Shown here: piece after piece, positions 40,601-50,300 of the stretch
Numbering within the stretch: the stretch's first letter is position 1
Layout of the letters: each line of letters begins with the position of its first letter
NCBI RefSeq assembly: GCF_040802235.1
Contig: NC_133166.1
Coordinates: 114,404,991-114,468,990 of the forward strand
Length of the DNA stretch: 64,000 nt
Reading direction: 5' to 3'
Origin: Manis javanica
Taxonomy: Eukaryota; Chordata; Mammalia; Pholidota; Manidae
The notes under the pieces: generated by a model
Seen by the model: only the letters and a program-made list of their open reading frames with translations
Databases searched by the model: none
Told to the model about the DNA's origin: nothing
Translations under genes and position numbers: made by a program

Positions 40601-41494
40601 ACAGGGCCGCTGTGAGGGGGATGCCTACGGGGCTGCTGTGAGGGGTGCGCTGAGCTAAGTGAATGATTTGGTCAGTGACCTCATGCAATGACCAATGTCA
40701 CTACAGTTCGATGCCAATGGGGATGGCTGCATCAGCTTAGGGGAGCTCCGGGCAGGCCTCAAGGCCCTGCTGGGGGAGCGCCTCAGCCAGCGAGAGGTGG
40801 ATGAGATCCTCCATGACATTGACCTCAATGGGGACGGCCTGGTCGACTTTGAAGGTACTGCCCACCACCCACCATAGTCAGCACCACGCACCCTGGCAGG
40901 ATTTCAGCAGACAGAGAGGCGAGAAAGGGGGCATCAGCACCGTGCGCCTGGCCCTGGGCTTCACCTGTGTCCTCCCCCAGTGAATGGTCACGGGAATCCA
41001 GGAGGAAGGAACTATTATTATCCCCAGAGGCATAAGGAGAAAGTAATTTCGTAGAAAGTGTGGGTTCCTGGCAACAGAGGTGGGTGGCCCAAGGTTCGAA
41101 TCCAGGGGCCCGGCCAGAGCGCTGCCCTTCCCCTGACTGCATTCCCACCGAGGAAAAACGAGGGTTAAATAACAACAGGGAGTCCAGGAAAATAGGTATG
41201 TAGAAATTCTCCAAAGTAGGCCTCAGCATTGCTCCTGAGATCCTAGTGGCCAAAAAAAGAGGAAAACAGGTTCAGTTACAAAATTTTCTTGTCCCTAAGA
41301 CAAAACCCCTCTTTCCCAGGCTAGCAGCCCATTCCCTATCAGGCCCAGAGGACCCCCTTGCAGGCCTTTCCCTTGACTGCACTCCCTCCTACCTCAAGGC
41401 CCCTTTTCTGGTCTCACCCCTAATGGGGTCCAGAGAGCAGACCCGAAATCATGGCTTTGTCTTAGCAGAGTTTGTGCGAATGATGTCTCGCTGA
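37646..41494 (+). CDS. CABP2: calcium-binding protein 2, full coding region over seven exons
   Basis: Neuronal EF-hand sensor of the CaBP/calmodulin family that tunes voltage-gated calcium channels (CaV1.3 in inner hair cells); human loss causes DFNB93 deafness. Coding exons: 37646-37687, 38124-38288, 38919-38949, 39698-39832, 40329-40438, 40707-40854 and 41469-41494. All junctions keep phase and sum to 657 nt, 218 residues plus stop (human 220, from memory). The start MGNCAKRP is an N-myristoylation signal. EF-hand 1 loop [12 protein letters not shown] is canonical; EF2 ([13 protein letters not shown]) lacks ligands, as in the family; EF3 [12 protein letters not shown] and EF4 [12 protein letters not shown] are canonical. 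The C-terminus is EFVRMMSR. Exon 2 (165 nt, phase 0 at both ends) is a cassette whose skipping gives the short isoform; its donor CTC|GTGTGC is weak. Confidence 0.95.
37910..38060 (+). repeat. MIR-like fragment in CABP2 intron 1
   Basis: GAGTTCGTGGTCTCACTCAG, TTTCTGCATGACCTTGGCC and CCTGGGCCTCAGCTT follow the MIR core order. Short and diverged. Confidence 0.45.
39375..39560 (+). repeat. L2 fragment with CCTT microsatellite in CABP2 intron 3
   Basis: AGTACGAGCTCCATGAGCGC, CAGGGATTTGTTTC and CAGTATTTGCTAAAAGAATG are L2 3'-end motifs. A TTCCTCCCTGCC / CCTT-rich simple tract at 39428-39480 has grown inside it. Confidence 0.55.
40010..40130 (-). repeat. MIR fragment in CABP2 intron 4
   Basis: ATTTTTAGATGAGGAAACTG, AGTCTCAGAAAGGTCAAATG and GGCCACACAGCCAGGTCAC are a minus-strand MIR. 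Confidence 0.65.
40469..40645 (+). repeat. minisatellite in CABP2 intron 5
   Basis: Seven tandem copies of a roughly 25-26 bp unit of the form TGCCTAYGGGGCYGCTGTKR followed by a G-run. Alternating CTACGGGGC and CTATGGGGC variants indicate a higher-order pattern. It starts 30 bp after the exon 5 donor. G-rich on the coding strand. No coding role is likely. Confidence 0.9.
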
Positions 41495-41665
41495 GCCCGC
41501 ACAGATGCCGGAGGCAGCCCAGGACTCGGAACCACAACCACTGCCCGCCCGTGTGCTCCTGGAATCCCGCCGCCTCCGGCTGGCAGTCTCCGCCCCGGTG
41601 GGCTCTGCCCTCACCCCACTCCTGCTCCTCTACCAAGCCCCCTTGCCCAGATCTGTCTCTCTCAT

Positions 41666-41671
41666 AATAAA
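41666..41671 (+). terminator. CABP2 polyadenylation signal
   Basis: AATAAA in CATAATAAAGGATCGC, 172 bp after the CABP2 stop codon (41492-41494), with GT/T-rich text following. A short 3' UTR of about 190 nt is implied. Confidence 0.85.
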
Positions 41672-41699
41672 GGATCGCTGAGCCCAGGTGGACAGCTTT

Positions 41700-43559
41700 C
41701 ACCCCACTTGTTCACCCTGGAGGACCCACTATTTGACCGCCAAAAGTTGAGTCCTGTGCCACAAGCCCCCTCTATTGTGAACTCCAGGTGGGCAGGGGCC
41801 CTCTTTAGATCCTGGGCCCAGCCCAGAGCAAGTGTCAGGAAGTATCCCTGGGTAAGAACCCGACTTCCTTCTCCCAGAGCTGGGGTGGGTGCTGGCCACT
41901 CATCCTGTGAATGATGCCTGCCAGATCCAGGTGGACATTAGAGGGAGAAGCAAGTGCCCAGGGGCTTTTCCCAAGCCCCATCTCACTGACTCTTGGCAGG
42001 TGCTGCTCAGAGCTCCCGGGGAAAGACCGTGCCCAGCATGGGGGCAGAATGAATGAGCTAACAGGCTCTGGCTGTCGGTCCCTTCAGGATACATCTCAGC
42101 TGATGCTTTGCCCTTCCCAGGAGCTATTGACCACTGACTGAGCACGGCGGGGCTGGGATGTGCCCATTTCTGCCTAACTCGAGGCTCCTCTCATAGCTGG
42201 CCCCCTTTAGGTAGTGGGCTGTGGTCAGGCTGGCCTTGGGTAGGAGGCTCTTTGGCCCAATCCCACCCCCAAGGCCTGTTCCATTCCTGCATTCCCGACT
42301 CGTCCCAGTGTCTGTCTCATCTCTTCCTGGGAGACCCAGTGCTGCACCTCCTCATCCCAACCTTGCCATGGTCATCAGAGACTCACTTTACAGATTGAGA
42401 AAACTGAGAAGTCGAGATTAAGCAACTTGCTAGAGTTCATGCAGCCCCCACCCCCACTCACCCCCACTGCCATTGTTCCTTTCCCGTCCATGTCACGTGC
42501 TCCAGAATATTCTTCCTAAAATTTTGCATTTTGTCACACAGTTTAGGAGCTGGCCATGATCCCCCATGACCCCCATTGCCAATGCAGTCCCTTTGCCTGG
42601 TTCCAGAAGGTTCCCGGAGGATGAGGGGCTGGCACAGAATCACACACAATTAGGCTCAGCAGAGGTGGGACTTGCACCCAGGCCCAGAGACTCTAAAATC
42701 ACTGTGCCAACAAGAGAAGGTGTCTCAAGGTCAGAGTGGACCCAGGAAGGGCCTCATCCTCTTCTAGCTGCAGCAGAGGCCTGGTCTGCACTGCCTGACC
42801 AGCCACTGTTCCAGCCCACTGGGTGGGGGGATGAGCCCTGACCTCCTAGTCAGGAAGGAATGGGAGCTCTCAGCGTCCGTGCCGGTGCTCACCAACAAGA
42901 CGGCCTTGGGACAGAGCAGACAGGAACCACAGTGCCTTGCACAGCTGGAGCCGGGACACCAAGGTGCCAGGGCTGGCTGCAGCTCCAACATCACAAGCCT
43001 GGCAGATCCCAGTCAATCCCTGATCCTCCATTAGGCGATACGGCAGGCCTGGAATGAGGAGCAGGTTCTCTGGGAGCCGTGGCCCCCTCCCACTGGACGG
43101 CACAGATGGCATTGCCACCTGAGAAGATGTTTGTCCCTCTGCCCTGGGGGTAGTGAAGGACCGGGACTGGGGAAGACCAGAAGCCTGCTCAGAGCCAGCC
43201 ACCCACTGCCCCCTGGCCTGCGGCCTGGCAGGCTTTATGACTGGGTGGTGGGGCAGTTGTGGGAAAGGTCTCCATTGGCTGCAGTGTATCTGCTGACACC
43301 AGAAGTGCCCACAGCTCCCCAAAATCTCATGCATGCCCTGCCACCCTAAAAAGGCTACTGGCCCAAAAGTTCCCAGCAGACAACAGCTGGAGCTGGGACC
43401 AGGGCCAGGAGGGAACAGTGGGCAGAGGAAAACTGCTGAGCCAAGAGCCCCTTCCCCACCTGAAGGGGCACCTGCCCCCCAGGTCCATCAACTGTTGTCA
43501 GTTGGAGCAGGCCAGAACTACAAGATCTTCTGCTTTTCCAAGAGAAACTGTAAATTCAG
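41700..43559. other. gene-free stretch between CABP2 and the L1/MLT2 cluster
   Basis: No supported gene. Minus-strand MIR-like pieces at 42370-42440 (TTTACAGATTGAGAAAACTG, TTAAGCAACTTGC) and weakly at 42600-42700. The rest is GC-rich and unassigned. Confidence 0.4.
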
Positions 43560-43786
43560 ATTTTTATATTAAGTACACTTTAAATAGTATAACATATATT
43601 CAGTAAGGTATATAAATCTTAAGTGCACAGCTCAGTGAATTTTTATACGTGTATGCACCCAGGTAACCGTCCCCAGATCAAAATATTACATCTGCTTATT
43701 TTACTTTAGAACAGTTCTAGGTTTACAGAGTTGTTTCAAAGAGAGTACATGGAGTTCCTGTATGCCCTACACCCAGCTTTTCCTAT

Positions 43787-43809
43787 GTGTTAGTTGAGGC
43801 TCTCCAACT

Positions 43810-43890
<81 letters not shown>

Positions 43891-44352
43891 TGTCTGTGTG
43901 TCTGTGTGTCTGTGCGCGCACGCGCGCAAAGATGTTTATGGTAAGGAATTGGCTCAGGTGATTGTGGGGCACAGAGCAGTCCCAGATCTGCAATCAGCAA
44001 GCTGGCAACCAGGAGAGCTGGTGGTGCAGTTCCAGCCCAAGCCTGAAGGCCTGAGAACTGGGAAGGTCAATGGTGAAAGTTCCGATGAGGCCAGAAGACC
44101 AATATTCCAGCTCACCAGTCAGGCCGGCCAAGTTCCCTCTTACTCAGCCTTTCTTTCGTTCCATTCAGGTCTTCAACTGATTGGATGAGGCCTGCCCACC
44201 CTGGGAAGGACCATCTGCCTTAGTTAGTCCACCAGTTCAGTGGATGTGATCCTACCCAGAAACACTCTCACAGACACACTCAGAATAATGTTTGACCAAA
44301 TGTCTGGGCACCCCGAGGCCCAGTCAACTTGACACAAAAAATTAACCATTAC
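43787..44352 (-). repeat. MLT2 (ERVL) LTR fossil with internal TG expansion
   Basis: Read in reverse, TGTGTTAGTTGAGGCTCTCC at the left edge and GTCAACTTGACACAAAAAAT followed by TAACCATTACA at the right edge are the two MLT2 ends. Between are GGTAAGGAATTGGCTCAGG, CAGCAAGCTGGCAACC, CTTCAACTGATTGGATGAGG, CACTCAGAATAATGTTTGACC and TCTGGGCACCCCGAGGCCCA. It looks nearly full length as a solo LTR, lying inside the L1. Age: eutherian-wide. Confidence 0.85.
43812..43925. repeat. (TG)n microsatellite with CG-rich alternating tail
   Basis: About 39 uninterrupted TG units, then TGTCTG variants, then alternating GCGCGCACGCGCGC. It occupies the position where MLT2 elements normally carry an AT/TA dinucleotide stretch. 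Alternating purine-pyrimidine sequence of this length is Z-DNA prone. Confidence 0.95.
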
Positions 44353-46229
44353 ACTCTATTAAACATCTTACATTAGAATGGTACAATTCTCACAGTTAGG
44401 GAACAAATGCCGATACATTAACTAAATGTATTATTAACTAAATTGCATGCACATTTTATCCGTTTTTCCCTGACTGTCCTTTTTCTGTTCCAGAAAGTCC
44501 CCCTCCCCCAGGACACCACGTTAGCTATCACATTTCTTTAGGCTTCTCTTATTTCTGATGATTTTTCAGACTTGCCTTGTTTTTTAAACTATCTTTAACC
44601 TCTGAGGAGGACTGATTAGGTATTTTGTAGAATGTTCCTAAATTGGGATTTGTCTGATGGTTTTTCTCCTGATCAGTCCAGGGTCACAGGCTTGAGGGAG
44701 GAAGATCACAGACGGAAGGTGCCGCTCTCATCCCATCATATGAGGTGCGTGCTGTCAACGTGACACCACGTGCGATGTTGACCTTGATCACCTGGCTTGA
44801 GGTAATGTTTCTCAGGTTTCTGTACTGGAAAATTGCTCTTCTTTCTTCTGTGACACACTATACTCTTTGGAAGAAGTTGTTATGCACAGCCAACACTTAC
44901 ATGGTGGCGGATTACCTCATTAAGTAATCTATATAAATTACTTGGAATTCTTCAGTACAGGAGATTTGTCTCCTCTCCCCTATTTATTTATTTATTCAAT
45001 CAGTTATTTCTATCAGTATGGGCCCATAGATATATATTTTATACAAGTTATAATCCAATACTGTTTTATTTTGTTGTTCAGATTGCTCCAGCTTTGGCTG
45101 TAGGGTGCTCTTTTGGGGGGTTTGGGATTGGTGAACTTTTTTTGTTGTTGTTGTTATTAATCTACAATTACATGCAGAATATTTGGTGGACTTCTTGTTT
45201 GTTTTTTGTTGTTTATTTAGCATTTTCTTACTTTCTGCCACTACAAAATGCTCCAAGATATCTTGTATATTTCCCACCCCAGTCTGAGAATCAGCCATTT
45301 TCCAAGAGAGTTGGTTCATTTTATTGGAGAAAGATATTAGAAACCAAGGTCTGGGTGCTAGGTTGCTTCTAGGCCTCCTCAGCTGGTAGACTGAGGAGAC
45401 ATGTATGTATACTAACCTGTAAAAATATTTCTGTATGTAACCTCCCATATGTACATTAAGCTAAACATGAGTTCACATTGATGTCTCCAAACTCTAATCC
45501 ATTACCACATGGATCATTCCAGCCTCCATCCACCCTTTGCTTCCTGATCACTTCTCACCCCAGCAGTGAGAAATCACCCATCCCACATTAACTTACTTTT
45601 CAATTCCAGTGTACATACGTGGTGGTTTCAAAATTTTTAACCCATGCCCCGTGGGAAACCACCTCATCAATGAAAGCACAGTGCATATGTGAAGTTCCTT
45701 TAGCCTCCATTCTCACAGACTCCACTCATTCCAGATTAGCACCTTATTCCTCCACCTTCCTCAGTGAGGCTGTTTCATACATGTGTAACAGACCTAGATT
45801 CTTATGTCACATAATAGTCTGCATTCCATCCAGGGACCCCACCCCCACCAACTCCTAAATGATGTTTTTAATTTGCATATGTTAAAGTTTATTCTTTGAC
45901 AAATGCTTAATGTCTTGTATTTACCATTACAGTATCATATAGAATAGTTTCACTATCCTAAAAAAAAAATCCCTTATGCTTCAGCTATTCAGTTCTGTCC
46001 CTTACCACCCCTGGTAATCGGTAATTTGTTCACCTTCTGTATAAGCATACTTTTTCCAGAATGTTATACAACTTGAATCATGCAGTATGTGGCTCTTTCA
46101 CACTGGCTTCTTTCATTTTGTGATACATCTACTTGTGTCTCTTAATGGCTAAATAGGTGATTTCCTGTTATTGCTAAATAATAGTCCATTCTATTATATA
46201 TCACAATTTATTTGTCCATTCATCTACTG

Positions 46230-46480
46230 AATGCTGCCTCCTCTGGGAAGATTTGTATCGTGTCACTGGCAGTCCCCTTCCTCTAAGTTCCAAAGCGTTT
46301 GTCCCAGTCTCCACATTGTCTTACTGTACTGTGTGTGCTGTCTGTCTCTCCCTGAGACTACTAACTCTTTGAGGACAGAGGCCATGGCTAGTTCATTTCC
46401 ATATCACCAGGGTCTAGCACAAGGCCTGGGATGGAGGATGGAGTCAGAAAATGTTTGTCAGATAAATGAATGAATGCCCT
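46230..46480 (+). repeat. L2 LINE fragment
   Basis: GAGACTACTAACTCTTTGAG, GACAGAGGCCATGGCTAG, CAGGGTCTAGCACAAGGCC and GATAAATGAATGAATG give the typical L2 3' terminus. Confidence 0.7.
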
Positions 46481-46654
46481 GGGGATGAGGAAAATCTGCA
46501 TACCTGGGGGCATGAAGGGTACACAAGGCCTGAGAGGTTCTGGGGAAAAGTAGCCTGGGAGAAAAGGTTAGTGTTTGGAGGAGAGCCTAAGACCTAGGAT
46601 TGTGAGGAATGAGATTTGTTGGGGAGGAGACTGGGTGAAGAAACAGGAAAGTAG

Positions 46655-46800
46655 AGAATGAAACGATCACTTTGTGAATATTAATTTAGTTCTCACAGCA
46701 ACTCTATGAGTTGTTATTAGCATCCCAATTTTACAGATAGGGAAACTGAAGCACATCGAGATAACTTGTCCAAAGGAAAATCGCTAGCGGGGGTGGTGTG
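46655..46800 (-). repeat. MIR SINE fragment
   Basis: TTAGTTCTCACAGCAACTCT, CCCAATTTTACAGATAGGGA and AACTGAAGCACATCGAGATA are minus-strand MIR. Confidence 0.65.
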
Positions 46801-46909
46801 AGATAGGAACCGTCAGTCTGACTCCAGTCAGTGCTCTTGTCCACGATCTGTTTGGTACCGGGCCGGCATTCAGTAAGTATTCAGCGAAGGTTGACTGTTC
46901 CTATTGTCA

Positions 46910-47830
46910 TTATGAGGCACAAGCGCGGGGCCTTTGGAGGCAGGTTGAGGGGCCCTTGAGGTCGACCTAGGACCTAACACCTGCTTAGACACAAGGACCA
47001 AGCAATGGGGAGGGAGAGGACCTGCGGTAGCATTGGCTGGAGACCTGTTGCCATGGGAACAAACTAAGGCTTTAGGAGGGCGCATGCGCAGCTCGGGGAA
47101 AGGGTGTTGAACCGGTGAAAGGTGACGTAAAAGCGCGGGTGTGGGGCGCCGGGTTCTGAACGTCAAACCCCTGCGTCCTACAGCACCAGAGTAGAGGAAA
47201 GGCGCGCTCAGCGGTGGTGGGAGCGACAGCGGCACCAGCTGGACCGAGGCCGGGTGGCGCAAGACTGACGTGCGAAGGAGCGCGAGCGAGGCGCGAGGGC
47301 GGTGTCTGGGCCCGGGAAGACCCCCATTGAGCGCGAACCGCGGCGGACCAGACCCAGGTCCGGGCCGCTGAGACTCCGCCTCTCGGGCCTTGGGACTAAT
47401 CGGATTGAGAGCGCGCGGGCCCGAGCCGCGAACTCGCCAATTGTGGAGGGCGTCGGTCACCGCCCAATCCGGAGCAGACAGGTGCGAGGTCCGGAAGGCG
47501 GAGACCAATCAACAACGGTTGCGGCCTGTTGGGGCCGGCCTCGGCCAATGAGGAGGCTCGAGTGACATCTTCGTCTACCAATCGAGAGTAAGAGAGCCGT
47601 GGTGCCCGCCCACCCTTCCGGCCTGAGCTCTATTTACCAGGGGCGTGCAGCCGGTTTGCCAATCAGAGTGCGGCTGAGCGGCCAAGCAGCCAACCCCGGA
47701 GGAGCCGCCGGCCGGCGTCCGCCGCACCCAGGAGTTGGGGATGTCCTACAAACCTATCGCCCCCGCCCCCAGCAGCACTCCCGGCTCTAGCACCCCTGGG
47801 CCCGGCACCCCGGTCCCTACAGGTGAGGAT
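46910..47830. promoter_or_regulatory. CpG island / CDK2AP2 promoter region
   Basis: High GC with frequent CpG (GCGCGAGGGCGG, GGGCGTGCAGCC), spanning the 5' UTR and first coding exon of CDK2AP2. No canonical TATA box is evident. It is a typical broad housekeeping promoter. Long open frames on the minus strand here are by-products of composition. Confidence 0.75.
47437..47663 (+). promoter_or_regulatory. array of six CCAAT boxes upstream of CDK2AP2
   Basis: CCAAT occurs in the same orientation at 47437, 47464, 47505, 47545, 47578 and 47659, spaced 27, 41, 40, 33 and 81 bp. Flanks such as ACCAATCA, GCCAATGA and GCCAATCAGAG fit NF-Y sites. The array lies 78-300 bp upstream of the ATG, so part may be in the 5' UTR depending on transcript start. 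NF-Y arrays with about 30-40 bp spacing mark cell-cycle promoters, fitting a CDK2-associated gene; binding is not shown. Confidence 0.7.
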
Positions 47831-48890
47831 CCACCTCCACCCCTGCTCGTCTGCCCAGGCGGTCGAGGTCTGGAAGAGAAGACGGCCTGAGTTCTGCCAT
47901 ACTGGGCCTGCTGCCTACCTCGCTGAGCCTCAGTTTGCTGTCCTGTGAAGTGGGCGTGGTCACGTAAGGGCTTGTTGGTGGAGCTCAGGGGGAGGGGTTT
48001 GTCTGAAGTTGAGCAACCTGGCGTGAAGCATCCCTTGGAGGGAATCGAGCGAATCCGGTTGGGGGCTTAGAACTTTGGGAGGAGGTGTCCCGGACCTGCG
48101 CTGACTTCTTACTCGCGCATGTTGCAGCCGGAAGTGTCCCATCGCCGTCGGGCTCGGTACCGGGAGCCGCCGCCCCTTTCAGACCACTGTTTAACGACTT
48201 TGGACCGCCCTCCATGGGCTATGTGCAGGTGAGTGGGGCCGAGCTATTTCCTGTAGATGGGTACTGGAGGCCCCCTCAGGGCCTGAGCTCACTGTGCTGT
48301 TCTCTTTTGACATAGGCAATGAAGCCACCCGGCGCCCAGGGCTCCCAGAGCACCTACACGGACCTGCTGTCGGTCATAGAGGAAATGGGCAAAGAGATCC
48401 GCCCCACCTATGCTGGCAGCAAGAGCGCCATGGAACGCCTGAAGAGAGGTAAGTGAGGTCAGTCCAACTCAGTCTCCTGACCGGGAGACTAACACTGGAC
48501 AATCCCTCATTAGGGAAGGAAGGACATCTGGAGGCCTCCTGAGCAAGCCTAAACTAGGGCAAGTATCCCTACCCAGAGAGGCATTTCAAACTGAATTGAA
48601 ATTGAGTCAGTTTACAGGGAAGGATCAGAGAAGTTGTATTTCAGCGGAAAATTTAAGAATTAGCCAAACCTCTAATCTCATCCAGCCCCTTATTATATTA
48701 TGATTACTGAAAAGAAAGGGGGTGGAAAGGGCGGGGTGTTCTGGAAGGTCGGAGTGGGACTTTGGACGGTTGCTGAGACCCTGTATGTTACCTCCCCAAT
48801 CTTGCCCTCATCCCCACCCCAGGCATCATCCATGCCCGGGCCCTAGTCAGAGAGTGCCTGGCAGAGACAGAGCGGAACGCCCGCACGTAA
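47741..48890 (+). CDS. CDK2AP2: cyclin-dependent kinase 2-associated protein 2
   Basis: Small nuclear protein (DOC-1R), paralogue of CDK2AP1; the family binds CDK2 and is part of the NuRD complex. Coding exons: 47741-47822, 48128-48228, 48316-48448 and 48823-48890, with GT-AG ends and continuous phase: 384 nt, 127 residues plus stop. The start [17 protein letters not shown] is the known Pro/Ser-rich N-terminus. The conserved CDK2AP domain (from [20 protein letters not shown] to [12 protein letters not shown] and ERNART) fills the C-terminal half and is essentially identical to human as I recall it. The exon 1-2 junction gives one extra Ala (PTAGSV versus recalled PTGSV), explaining 127 versus 126 residues. 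The ATG is preceded by a long GC-rich leader. Confidence 0.97.
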
Positions 48891-49316
48891 CAGGACGTGC
48901 CTCCGCCTCGGCGTCTGGACCTTTCCCGGCCACTGCAGAACACCCGCTTCTCCCTGGCCTTCACCCCAAGTTGCACTTCCCGTCCTGGGCTTCCTGTCCT
49001 GTGTCCCCTGGTGGGTGCCCTCCAAGAACCAGGGGGCGACTCTCACTCCAGTCGGCAGCACTGGGACCCCTGCAAGAGTTAGCAGTGAGGTCGCTGTGCG
49101 TCCCACCCATGACCTGCCAACAGTGTTGATCCAACTGGAGCTTTCTCCCTTCTGTGGCCCCACCACTCAGCACTAACCCAGGACTTCTCATCACTTTTTC
49201 CAAGACCTCCTTGTCCCCCAACAGGCCTTTGAAGGCCTGTCACCTCCCTGCCTTGTCTTCTGGGCCATAGCGACTCTTTTCTGTGTGTCTTTTGCTAAAT
49301 ATGCCATTTTTGTATA

Positions 49317-49322
49317 AATAAA
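49317..49322 (+). terminator. CDK2AP2 polyadenylation signal
   Basis: AATAAA within TGTATAAATAAAAGATAA, 427 bp after the CDK2AP2 stop, followed by a GT-rich downstream element (GGAGTTGTTCTC). Confidence 0.9.
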
Positions 49323-49339
49323 AGATAATTTGGAGTTGT

Positions 49340-50300
49340 TCTCTCAGGTCTTAGTCTTTGAATCTGGTATTTCCGCTAAGCCCAGATGGGCCAGGAAGAA
49401 AGAGGCAGAGAAGACTCCGGGAGTGGGAGGGGCGCCTGAGCCTGGCTTGGTCTTGCCTCTGCTGTGCATTAACCTTGGGTGGGAGCCTGCCCTTCTGTGG
49501 CCCTTAGCCTTCCCACCTCTAAGTAGGGGAAAGGATTGAACTCCAGTAGGTGAGAGCCTTGCCCTCCTTCATTTGGTGCGACGAGGGGGGAACGCAGGGG
49601 CCTTGGCTGCCTCCGCAGCTGGAGGGCACTATGCCCAGCAGGACCTAGATGGTTCTTTGGATTGGCGGTGGTGGTGCTTGACAGGGTAGAAATGCAAGTT
49701 CACTTAATGCCCTCACATGCCTCTATGCCCTAACATCCTAAACTCCGAATCAGCTTTGAGAGACTCTTGACTATTATACCCCATCTCTGACTCAGAGGAG
49801 AGGGGCCACTGCTTCCTTCCCGCCAGCACCTAGGACGCAGAGCCAAGGAGAGAGACCCAGCCCGCTCCTGCCATCCCGTTTGAGCGCCTTGTAGCCGACT
49901 GGGTGTGGCCCCATGAACCCAGCCCTCTGGTGTCTCAGCCTTTGCCCGGGGTGGTTGGTTGGTCATATTTGTGGACCCGGAAGGTATAGGTGGGGAAGGC
50001 CATGGGACCCCATGCGGGGCTAGCCCCAAGATCCGGAGTGCCTGCAGGCTTGTGCCAGGGTGTGTGGCTGAATGATCCTAGAGGCATGGGGTGCTGGAAC
50101 CCCGCCCCCTAGGTAGAGGCAAGTCAGAGATCAACTTCTTTCCAGTCTTGGGGGCTGGGGGAGGATTTCCACTAGCCTGGGTCCCAGGTTGGAGGGCTTG
50201 GGAGGGAAGGGGATGGGGCTCTACCCTACTTCCATAGCACACAGGAGGGCACGGTGGAGATAGGAACCTAGAGTGCTTTGGGATCCCAAAAAGCCCTGAG
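49340..50300. other. intergenic stretch between CDK2AP2 and PITPNM1
   Basis: No exon or clear repeat. The distance from the CDK2AP2 poly(A) signal to the PITPNM1 CpG island is about 1 kb, so the two genes are tightly head-to-tail. Confidence 0.4.

Larger units (their letters stand above)
43560..46225 (-). mobile_element. old L1 (L1ME-type) 3' region, minus strand, split by an MLT2
   Basis: L1 text reads collinearly on the complement: TTTTTATACGTGTATGCACC, GTTCTAGGTTTACAGAGTTG and CCCTACACCCAGCTTTTCC up to 43786; then TATTAAACATCTTACATTAG from 44358; then AGGAGATTTGTCTCC, TTATTTATTTATTCAATCAG, TTATAATCCAATACTG and ATTGCTCCAGCTTTGGC to about 45120. Further L1 ORF2-end text (AATGGCTAAATAGGTGATTT, AATAATAGTCCATTCTA) runs to 46225. 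The MLT2 at 43787-44352 interrupts the 3' UTR precisely. Gaps and divergence are heavy. Confidence 0.7.

Noticed and set aside
43767-44188. Open frames made of repeated Cys-Val or Thr-His
   Set aside because: Direct translation of the TG microsatellite.
46870-47508. 212-codon open frame on the minus strand upstream of CDK2AP2
   Set aside because: Lies in the CpG island; Pro/Arg-rich low-complexity translation with no family resemblance. A divergent non-coding transcript is possible but not shown.
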